Assembly (NCBI RefSeq): GCF_000212355.1
Contig: NC_015496.1
Coordinates: forward strand, 2,512,001 to 2,576,000
From: Dokdonia sp. 4H-3-7-5
GTDB lineage: Bacteria > Bacteroidota > Bacteroidia > Flavobacteriales > Flavobacteriaceae
Reading direction: 5' to 3'
Length of the DNA stretch: 64,000 nucleotides
The stretch's first letter is position 1. Each line of letters opens with the position of its first letter. Both the position numbers and the translations under genes were made by a program. This document shows positions 34,747 through 41,499 of this stretch, in pieces. The notes beneath the pieces are model-generated. The model had not been told where the DNA came from and searched no databases. It worked only from the letters and a program-made list of their open reading frames with translations.

Positions 34747-36594
34747 GTGTGCCCAGTATGGGCATCTTTAGACTACTTATTAAAAGTAGTTTATTTATCT
34801 AGAGGGTGCAAGTCCCTTATGGGTAGGGGTAACGCCTTGAACCATTAGTAAGCTGCAAGGTTGCTAGTTGTGAAGTTAGGACTGAAGAAAGCAGGACTAC
34901 AAATCTCGGTACTGACGAACAGGAACCGTATATGAGGCATAATTATTTGGGTAAGCAAGCACATCATTGTTACGCTCTAAATAGTATCAAAAGGGTAATT
35001 ATGTAGATACGGCAGGGATTGAGAGAAAGAAGATGTTCTTACCTGGGGAGGTCTCTATAACCAGGAGTTGGTCTATTAGAGAAGTCAGCAGAAGTCATAG
35101 TAGCTAAAGCCTGATATTTTAGTGAAGGACAGAACAATAATTGTCTTTAATGACCAAAGGAGTTGTTTTATGTTACGGATAGTTTTCTAGTAAAATAATA
35201 GCCTTTGATTAAGCGAGACAGCAATTCAAATTATGAGTATTGATTAAACAAGTAACAAGTAAAAAGAATCTAAACGAAGCCTACGCGCGAGTGTACCGTA
35301 ATAAGGGATCTGCTGGAGTGGATAAGGTTCACATTAAAGAACTAAAATCTATACTACAGATTCATGGAAAACAATACATTTCGCACATAGAAAGAAAGCG
35401 CTATCAGGTGTCTCCTATATTAGGTGTTGAAATCCCTAAAAGCAATGGCAAGAAACGATTACTCGGTATTCCTACAGTTGTTGATAGAGTATTTCAGCAG
35501 GCATTACATCAAGTATTGCAACCTTTATTTGAGCCAGACTTTCAAAAGCATAGTTACGGGTTCAGACCACAACGTAATGCCCACCAAGCCACGGCACAAA
35601 GCCTTTTAAATATCAATGCTGGTTTTCTACATATAGTAGATATAGATTTAAAGAGTTTCTTTGATGAAGTATCACACTGTATACTACTAGAGTTGATTTA
35701 CAAAAAGGTACAGTGCAAAGCCACAATGCGGTTATTACGTTCATTTCTTAGAGCGCCTATACTGATTAACGGTCGATTACAAAAACGCAGAAAGGGCGTG
35801 CCTCAAGGTTCGCCATTAAGTCCATTGCTTTCTAATATTCTGCTCAATGAGCTTGATAAAGAATTAGAGCAACGAGGACATCGTTATGTAAGATATGCCG
35901 ATGATTTTAGTATTTACGTTAAAAGTAAAGAGGCTGCAAAGCGTGTAGGTAACAGTATCTATAAGTATTTGCGAGACCACCTCCAACTTCCCATAAATAG
36001 GGTAAAGAGCGGTGTGCGGAGACCTTTAGATTTCCAAGTATTAGGCTTTGGATTTGTGCCAACGTATAAGAAAGGGGAAAAAGGGAAGTATCAGCTCGTG
36101 GTAACTAGGTCTAAATGGCAAGATTTTAAGTCAAAACTTAAATACCTGACCAAAAAGACGATACCTGCAAGTTTTGATGAGCGTATCAAACGTATCAACC
36201 TATTAATACGTGGTTGGATAAATTACTTTAAACCTGCCTCCATTCAGTCGAAGCTTAAGAAGCTAGAAGAATGGCTAAGGAACCGATTGAGGTACTGCAT
36301 ATGGCATCACTGGAAGAAACCAGAACGGAAGCGTAAAAACCTAATCCGTTTAGGAGTAAACTTAGACCACGCCTATGCTTGGAGTCGCACAAGAATGGGA
36401 GGATGGGCAGTCGCTCAAAGCCCTATACTAGGCACTACAATTACTATTAAACGGTTAAAAATGAGAGGTTATGTTAGTCTAATCGAGTACTATAATCGAG
36501 CTGTATAATTATTGAACCGCCGTATACGAGACCCGTATGTACGGTGGTGTGAGAGGCGCACTCTGCTAGTTGCTAGCAGAGCCGTCTACTCGAT
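34747..36594 (+). mobile_element. Group II intron 3 (group IIC-attC type), full length
   Basis: 1,848 bp with the same ends as intron 1. About ten substitutions relative to intron 1 are confined to 35584-35806, and the remainder appears identical by eye. It joins ACGGTGT to TGGCAAA in the attC of C4. Confidence 0.93.
35240..36508 (+). CDS. Group II intron reverse transcriptase/maturase (intron 3)
   Basis: 422 residues, the same as the intron 1 protein except Leu-His for Gln-Asp at residues 130-131 (GFLHIVDIDLKSF), just before the first catalytic Asp of the RT domain. YADD and the maturase domain are intact. The start is again TTG. Confidence 0.92.
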   Translation: MIKQVTSKKNLNEAYARVYRNKGSAGVDKVHIKELKSILQIHGKQYISHIERKRYQVSPILGVEIPKSNGKKRLLGIPTVVDRVFQQALHQVLQPLFEPDFQKHSYGFRPQRNAHQATAQSLLNINAGFLHIVDIDLKSFFDEVSHCILLELIYKKVQCKATMRLLRSFLRAPILINGRLQKRRKGVPQGSPLSPLLSNILLNELDKELEQRGHRYVRYADDFSIYVKSKEAAKRVGNSIYKYLRDHLQLPINRVKSGVRRPLDFQVLGFGFVPTYKKGEKGKYQLVVTRSKWQDFKSKLKYLTKKTIPASFDERIKRINLLIRGWINYFKPASIQSKLKKLEEWLRNRLRYCIWHHWKKPERKRKNLIRLGVNLDHAYAWSRTRMGGWAVAQSPILGTTITIKRLKMRGYVSLIEYYNRAV

Positions 36595-36608
36595 TGGCAA
36601 ATCGTTTT

Positions 36609-37235
36609 TTATTTAAAATACTTTTTCGATTTCTCCCAAATTTCATATTTACTATGTTCTCCTAAATAATAATAGAATTTTCCATCAGGTTTAATGAGAA
36701 TATAATTTCCATATCTTACATCGTAAGGGAAAAACAAATTTTTGAATAAATTTTCTTTATCTGCTATCCAATTTATTTTTTTAGAATGATTGTATTCGAG
36801 ATTATCGCATTCAGGTGAGTTTATCCAAAATTGATTAATGTTTGCGATTTTATGCAGTTTTTTTAGATAATCTCTGTGTAAAACATTCCATCCTGATTTT
36901 GAGGTAGTATTTTTATCCCTTTTCGGAAATGGTGTTAAGTAATTAATTACAATATTTTGAGTCGAGTCAATTTGCTTTTCAGTCAATTCTGTTAAGTATA
37001 ATTTCAGATTCTCAAAAGTAGTTTTATCAAGCTGTCCGAATTTTTGTCGAGTTACTAACAAGGCTATTTGTGTTGAATCGTTCTCAAAATATAAATCCAA
37101 ATTTTTACTGTAGTCTTTGGTTTTAATAAATTCTCGTTTATTTATTTTTTCTCCAGTTTCATTGTAGAAAACTATTGGTTTTTCTTGTCCAAAAGTCAAA
37201 CAGGTAAATAGGATAAATACAAATGTTAATTTCAT
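36609..37235 (-). CDS. Cassette C4 secreted protein, paralogue of the C17 protein
   Basis: 208 residues with signal peptide KLTFVFILFTCLTFGQ. Length and motifs match the C17 product (FYNETGEKINKREF, LDLYFENDSTQIALLVTRQKFGQL, GNYILIKPDGKFYYYLGEHSKYEIWE). The upstream bases CTTAAATGTTTGC are shared too. Two copies in one array point to repeated capture of, or selection for, this family. No domain is recognised. Confidence 0.7.
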   Translation of the reverse strand: MKLTFVFILFTCLTFGQEKPIVFYNETGEKINKREFIKTKDYSKNLDLYFENDSTQIALLVTRQKFGQLDKTTFENLKLYLTELTEKQIDSTQNIVINYLTPFPKRDKNTTSKSGWNVLHRDYLKKLHKIANINQFWINSPECDNLEYNHSKKINWIADKENLFKNLFFPYDVRYGNYILIKPDGKFYYYLGEHSKYEIWEKSKKYFK

Positions 37236-37265
37236 AGTCTATTTTTCAGCTTAAATGTTTGCCAA

Positions 37266-37394
37266 CGTTGTTGTGTATGGTTAGTTGCGTGTTCCAGCAA
37301 CTAATTTAGCAAACAAAAACGAACGCGAGAAAATTCCGAAGGAATTTTCCAAATAAGCACTTGCCAAAGCAATTAATTATACACGTTGTTAGCA
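37266..37394 (-). other. attC of C3
   Basis: 129 bp. GTGTATGGTTAGTTGC (37273-37288) pairs with GCAATTAATTATACAC (37369-37384). The cores are GTTGGCA (minus strand, left end) and GTTAGCA (37388-37394). The site is uninterrupted. Confidence 0.88.
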
Positions 37395-37410
37395 ACTGGC
37401 TTTATTCTTT

Positions 37411-37989
37411 TTATTCGTTCAGCTTTTTCAATGTTCCGTCATCATTGATAAATTCAAATTGATGATTTTGGTCAATTATTAGTCCGCCTTGATTTATAAA
37501 TGTTCCGAACATTCCTCTCCAATCTTCATTGTCAGATTCTTTATTAGAATCCCAGCGAATAATTCCGCAAAAATTTGGTTCGTCCAGTTCAGATTTGATT
37601 ACTACTCCGAATTCTCCATCAAGAGATACTTTTGTTCCGTGAACAAAATCGTGATTCTTTTTCCAATTATTAACTCTTTCAAAAATTCTATTGCCTAATT
37701 TTTCTCCTTGTTTTCCAGTAAAATCATCCCATTCACAAGTTGGTGCAAACCAATACCAGATTTGCGTAAAATCAGCAACATTATCTTTTTCAATTTCGTA
37801 AAGGTGTTCAACAAAAGCATTATAAAATTCTTCTGCTGAAGAGAACTTTCCAGAATAACCACCTTTAAATTCAGACAGCATTTTTTCGGCTAAATGTAAA
37901 TCCGAAAACAATTCAAAAAGTTTCCACTTTTTCCAATACTCAATTTTGGAAAGTCCTTTAGATTTTTTCTTAAATATTCGGTTAAACAT
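37411..37989 (-). CDS. Cassette C3 soluble protein of unknown function
   Basis: 192 residues with a basic start (FNRIFKKKSKGLSKIEYWKKW) and no signal or membrane helix. A Trp-rich middle (FTQIWYWFAPTCEWDDFTG) is followed by a beta-rich end (KVSLDGEFGVVIKSELDEPNFCGIIRWDSNKESDNEDWRGMFGTF). Family unknown. Confidence 0.65.
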   Translation of the reverse strand: MFNRIFKKKSKGLSKIEYWKKWKLFELFSDLHLAEKMLSEFKGGYSGKFSSAEEFYNAFVEHLYEIEKDNVADFTQIWYWFAPTCEWDDFTGKQGEKLGNRIFERVNNWKKNHDFVHGTKVSLDGEFGVVIKSELDEPNFCGIIRWDSNKESDNEDWRGMFGTFINQGGLIIDQNHQFEFINDDGTLKKLNE

Positions 37990-38014
37990 TGTCCTTTTTT
38001 CAGCTTGTTGCTAA

Positions 38015-38447
38015 CAGGCCACTGCATAAAGCGAGTGCGGCATTTTGCTGATTTGCTTTAATTTATGGTCTTGTTTGTTTGATCTAAATATACAATGAAT
38101 TTTGGAGTTGTGCGCCGCGCATAGAGCTTTCAAAAATGTCTCATTCGCTTTATGCTGTAGTTGTGGCTGGTTGCAACAACGTTTGAGCTTTCTATAATTA
38201 TGATGTGTACTTTAGACATTTTTGAGCAGTGGCCTGTGGACGGCTGATTGGTAGGGTGGGAGCTTTAAAATCCTTCCAGATTTGCTCTATCTCGATCTAT
38301 ACTCAACCCTTCGATATTTCAACGACTTTTGAGGTGTTCTGATTTTGAAGTGGAGCCATACGACGGCGGGAATTTGCAAGTATGCAACTGACTTGGATGT
38401 GGCTTGTCTTGAGATGAAAAACATGTCCTTTGGCAATCAGCCGTCCA
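38015..38447. mobile_element. ORF-less cassette C2
   Basis: 433 bp between cassettes C3 and C1. The attC half is 38015-38242: CAGGCCACTGC and GCAGTGGCCTG pair, with the core GTGGACG at 38236-38242. The B half ends in TCAGCCGTCCA. Two short minus-strand frames are open but overlap the boundary, so they are not called genes. Confidence 0.83.
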
Positions 38448-38638
38448 CGGTCTTGTATATGGCTCGTAGCGTGCAAAATAGCGATAACTATTCGGATTGA
38501 GCACAAGCCAGATTTTTAAATTTTACTATTTATCTTTTTTATTGGAAATCGTCAAATTTAAAAATTTGGCGACTTTCCAAATAAGCCTTAACTTCGTTTA
38601 AGCAACTTATTAGCTATGAGCTATATACGTTGTTACCC
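38448..38638 (-). other. attC of C1
   Basis: 191 bp. GTATATGGCTCGTAGC (38455-38470) pairs with GCTATGAGCTATATAC (38613-38628). The core GTTACCC (38632-38638) matches the right end of the cassette at 39216-39222. Confidence 0.88.
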
Positions 38639-38646
38639 AACGTTTT

Positions 38647-39192
38647 TTATTCAGTTACAGAACTCCAATTTTCGCCTGTTTTTATTCTGTGTATTTGCAT
38701 ATCAGAAACTCCAAAGCGTTTAGCAATCATTTTCAGCCTGTTATTTTTGTTTTTTAATTGGCGTTTGATAATTTTTACTTTTCCTGCGTTCAGTTTGCCA
38801 ATATTTTTGCTCCTTTTCTTAACAATTTCGTTCCAATCTGGATGGCTGAATTGATGTAATTCCTTTTCTCTTTTCGTAGCCCATTTTAGATTTTCTATTC
38901 GATTGTCGGTTTTGTCATAGTTCAGATGAATAACACAGATTCCGTCATTTTTTTCCAGAAAATGTTCCGCAACAAGTTTGTGTACGTATCTGCTGGTTTG
39001 TTTTCCGTTCCTTTTTTGTTTTACTGGTAAGTTCTGATATCCGTTTATAAAGTATTTTTTAACCAAAAATTCCTCGTCAGTTTTACAATTTATAATTCTG
39101 CCGTAATTTGATATTTTAAATTTTTCATTTTCAGAAATCTTGTCATCAAATACAATCTCTTTCCATTCTTCATTCCAATAATTTCGTATCAT
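38647..39192 (-). CDS. Cassette C1 NUMOD4/HNH protein with C-terminal helix-turn-helix
   Basis: 181 residues from the ATG at 39192. A NUMOD4-like start (EEWKEIVFDDKISENEKFKISNYGRIIN) precedes an HNH-type core (YVHKLVAEHFLEKNDGICVIHLNYDKTDNRIENLKWAT), where the second H of H-N-H reads H-L-N. A C-terminal helix-turn-helix (NKNNRLKMIAKRFGVSDMQIHRIKTGENW) resembles NUMOD1/IENR domains of homing nucleases. It is the cassette next to the recombinase. The frame is open to 39264, across the insertion point into the attI-like region. Confidence 0.82.
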   Translation of the reverse strand: MIRNYWNEEWKEIVFDDKISENEKFKISNYGRIINCKTDEEFLVKKYFINGYQNLPVKQKRNGKQTSRYVHKLVAEHFLEKNDGICVIHLNYDKTDNRIENLKWATKREKELHQFSHPDWNEIVKKRSKNIGKLNAGKVKIIKRQLKNKNNRLKMIAKRFGVSDMQIHRIKTGENWSSVTE

Positions 39193-39221
39193 TCTCGATG
39201 TTTGTCTTAAATGTTGGGTAA

Positions 39222-39334
39222 CGTATATATAAACGCAAGTTACTAAAAACATATAAGTTATCATACCTGAAGTGGGTGTATAAACGAATGTTTTTGCTTA
39301 TATTGAGCAATCTCGATTTTCAACGTATAAACGA
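39222..39334 (-). other. attI-like junction region with three TATAAACG repeats
   Basis: The first cassette begins at the G/TT point at 39222/39221. Between it and the recombinase start lie three copies of TATAAACG (39228, 39279, 39326), spaced 51 and 47 bp. The last two extend to GTATAAACGAATGTTT. The third runs into the recombinase ATG. They may be recombinase or regulator sites. Confidence 0.6.
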
Positions 39335-40159
39335 ATGTTTGATAGCTTTAACACAATATTAACAGCAAAGCGATATAGTGACAGCACTGTAACCACTTAT
39401 ATAGGTCTGTTAGTAAGCTATCAAAATTATTTAGGAGACAGCCGTCCTCTAGAGAGGCTAGATCTCTCATATCTTATCACGACACTTAGAGATTTTATAT
39501 TAAAAAAAGAATATACCTTCAACACTCAGAAGCAGCTCATAAGTGCCGTGAGCCTTTATTATAAAGAAGCGCTCAGGCAGGAGATAGATTTAAGCAGCTT
39601 GCGACCGCGCTCGCCACAGCGTGTACTGCCAGACATACTATCTACCTATGAGGTGAAAAGCATATTACACCATACCACAAACCTCAAGCACAAAGCGGCT
39701 CTCACTACTATATATGCACTGGGTTTACGTGTAGGTGAACTAGTAGATTTAAGGCTTGCCGCTATGGATAAAAAGCGTAACACTATTACTATAAAAGCAG
39801 CCAAAGGTAAAAAGGACCGCCAGCTGCCTTTTCCAGAAAGTTTAAAACCTTTACTTCGTCAGTATTATAAAGAATATAAACCCACAGATTATCTCTTTGA
39901 GGGGCAGTCTAAGCCGCAATACACTGCTGCAAGCTTACGTTCGGTTTTTAGAGCTAGTTGTAAGAAAGCACGTATCAAGAAGAAAGTAACGCTGCATAGT
40001 CTGCGTCATGCCTATGCTACCCATCTTATGGATAGTGGTACAGACCTCCGTATGATACAAGAGCTCTTAGGGCACAGTGATATTAAAACGACTATGATTT
40101 ACACACATGTGACAACTAGATCTATACAACAAGTTAAAAGTCCGCTAGACTTTTTATAA
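39335..40159 (+). CDS. Tyrosine recombinase, candidate integrase of the cassette array
   Basis: 274 residues. An N-terminal SAM-like core-binding domain (1-90) precedes the catalytic domain with Arg132 (ALGLRVGELVDLR), Lys157 (KAAKGKKDRQLPFP), His221 and Arg224 (TLHSLRHAYATHLMDSG), His247 (ELLGHSDIKTT) and Tyr256 (MIYTHV). The C-terminal KSPLDFL resembles the RSPLD end of IntI. It lacks the IntI-specific ~16-residue insertion between the Lys hairpin and the HxxR motif, so by sequence it is Xer-like. It is oriented away from the cassettes, as intI is in integrons. Confidence 0.9.
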   Translation: MFDSFNTILTAKRYSDSTVTTYIGLLVSYQNYLGDSRPLERLDLSYLITTLRDFILKKEYTFNTQKQLISAVSLYYKEALRQEIDLSSLRPRSPQRVLPDILSTYEVKSILHHTTNLKHKAALTTIYALGLRVGELVDLRLAAMDKKRNTITIKAAKGKKDRQLPFPESLKPLLRQYYKEYKPTDYLFEGQSKPQYTAASLRSVFRASCKKARIKKKVTLHSLRHAYATHLMDSGTDLRMIQELLGHSDIKTTMIYTHVTTRSIQQVKSPLDFL

Positions 40160-40170
40160 CAACATCACAT

Positions 40171-40185
40171 TTTCGCGAAAGCGTA
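40171..40185. repeat. Palindrome copy behind the recombinase
   Basis: TTTCGCGAAAGCGTA, a right-hand partial copy. It is the first chromosomal repeat after the cassette block. Confidence 0.75.
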
Positions 40186-40215
40186 CCACATACCATCAAG
40201 AACTTATATAAAACA

Positions 40216-40247
40216 AAAAAGGCCTTCTATAAAAGAAGACCTTTTTG
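40216..40247. terminator. Bidirectional terminator, recombinase and tRNA-Thr
   Basis: AAAAAGG..CTTCT and AGAAG..CCTTTTT pair with A and T runs on both sides. Confidence 0.7.
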
Positions 40248-40321
40248 AGCCGATGGAGGGACTCGAACCCACGACCTGCTGATTACAAATCAGCTGCTCT
40301 AGCCAGCTGAGCTACATCGGC
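40248..40321 (-). tRNA. tRNA-Thr (anticodon TGT)
   Basis: The minus strand folds as a cloverleaf: acceptor GCCGATG/CATCGGC, D arm GCTC..GAGC, anticodon arm CTGAT-TTGTAAT-CAG with anticodon TGT, and T arm with GGTTCGAGTCC. CCA is not encoded. Confidence 0.95.
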
Positions 40322-40378
40322 ATTGCGGGTGCAAATATAATAGCATTTATTATATATGCAACCCTTTTTTTAAAAAAA

Positions 40379-40645
40379 TTATAGCTTATTAATACGGTCT
40401 ATAAGTGCCTGCCCTTCCTTCTCAAGATCTACACGTACTGCCACTAGATTTTTACCTCTATTCTCTACTTTACGGTCGTTTACTTTTGTAATTAAAGTGT
40501 CAAAAGTTGCGATAGCATCATCTATAATCGCTTCACTTTCCTTTCTGTCTGCCTTAGGATTAAGTGCTTCCCAAACATATACTGCGTCAATGATGTCACC
40601 TAGTACAAAATTGATATCCTTTTTTAAATCTCTAATATTTGCCAT
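40379..40645 (-). CDS. Conserved hypothetical protein, 88 residues
   Basis: A short helical protein (IRDLKKDINFVLGDIIDAVYVWEALNPKADRKESEAIIDDAIATFDTLITKVNDRK). It looks like the small conserved flavobacterial proteins without a known domain. It stands just downstream of tRNA-Thr in the same orientation. Confidence 0.7.
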   Translation of the reverse strand: MANIRDLKKDINFVLGDIIDAVYVWEALNPKADRKESEAIIDDAIATFDTLITKVNDRKVENRGKNLVAVRVDLEKEGQALIDRINKL

Positions 40646-40750
40646 TGTTCTAATTTTGACTGCAAAAGTAGTTTAATTTATAATCATGAACCTTACATTT
40701 TTATGTAAAATCACGTCACACTTATAATAGTAAGTACAATCTTAGGGTGC

Positions 40751-41449
40751 TTACTGTTTCTTGCGCTCCTCTATAAGCTTCTTGAGCTGCTTCCCGTATT
40801 TAGAATTTCTAGTTTTTCTAGGGAAAGTTTTATATAAAGTGTCTAGGTAAGGAGTGGTAGCATCTGGTATCTGGGTCATTACAAGGTAAGGAGCAATCTC
40901 AAGTTCCTTGTTTGTTGTTGCAAAGTTACCCGTGTATAGATACTTTCTTTTAAGTAGTTGCTGTAAAGAATCATCATAAGCAAGAATCTCTTCTTGATCA
41001 TCTCGCTGTCTAGCGTTAAAAGAACCTTTTATAAGATCTAGATTCTTATCATTAAACTGCTTGTTCATATTTTTAAACTGCGTCCAGTGCATCTGGTTTT
41101 CAGACCCTGTTACAGCAGCAAATCCTTCAAAGTTTTTAAGAGAAGTAGTGATATTAATAGTACCAGCCTCTGCAAAGAAAGGAATACGGTCATCATAACC
41201 AGACTCATCTGCCTTATCAAGGTGTAAGTAATACACCTCTGGTTCTTTTACGTCAAGTATAAACTCAAATTCTGGCTCACCATCTATTACTAGCGAGTCT
41301 AGATTTACAAGCATGGTGTCTTGTATATACTGTACATATAAAGTTCCTTTTTTAAGACCTTTTACCGTTCCAGTGACTGTAAGATTTCCTGTTTTTGAAC
41401 ATGAAACCATCAAGATGCTTAATAAGAGAATGTATGCTATTTTATTCAT
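40751..41449 (-). CDS. DUF4369-domain lipoprotein
   Basis: 232 residues with a lipobox (ILLLSILMVSC). The N-terminal DUF4369 beta domain is clear (GNLTVTGTVKGLKKGTLYVQYIQDTMLVNLDSLVIDGEPEFEFILDVKEPEVYYLHL). In many relatives this domain precedes a thioredoxin fold; here the rest is helical (QFKNMNKQFNDKNLDLIKG) with no CxxC. It is probably anchored in the outer membrane, periplasmic face. Confidence 0.85.
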   Translation of the reverse strand: MNKIAYILLLSILMVSCSKTGNLTVTGTVKGLKKGTLYVQYIQDTMLVNLDSLVIDGEPEFEFILDVKEPEVYYLHLDKADESGYDDRIPFFAEAGTINITTSLKNFEGFAAVTGSENQMHWTQFKNMNKQFNDKNLDLIKGSFNARQRDDQEEILAYDDSLQQLLKRKYLYTGNFATTNKELEIAPYLVMTQIPDATTPYLDTLYKTFPRKTRNSKYGKQLKKLIEERKKQ

Positions 41450-41499
41450 AATTGGTTTTAATTATAGACGGCAAATATGCTACTATTTTACATATAATA

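Larger units (their letters stand above)
20390..39334 (-). other. Integron-like cassette array (C18 to C1) with attI-like end
   Basis: About 18 units in one orientation. Each has a leftward ORF or an ORF-less stretch and ends in a hairpin-forming attC. The first bases of each cassette, on its right, are complementary to the first bases of its attC, left of the ORF. Examples are GTTAGGC/GCCTAAC for the ORF at 30811, GTTAGCA/TGCTAAC for 37411, GTTATCT/AGATAAC for 31622 and GTTACAG/CTGTAAC for 29024. The complementarity extends 9-13 bp. The block is AT-rich and free of the chromosomal palindrome, and a divergent tyrosine recombinase stands at its right end. Confidence 0.85.

Noticed and set aside
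24165-38447. Insertion sequence explanation for the repeated 433-566 bp units
   Set aside because: No transposase is encoded, no target-site duplications are seen, and the unit ends coincide with the attC cut points. A MITE remains a weaker alternative.
20390-39334. CRISPR array
   Set aside because: Repeats are long, hairpin-rich and separated by whole genes of unequal length. No cas genes and no short regular spacers are present.
40248-40321. tRNA-Thr as the attachment site of a genomic island
   Set aside because: I saw no copy of the tRNA 3' end at the left margin of the block near 20 kb, and the recombinase reads toward the tRNA while the array lies on its other side.
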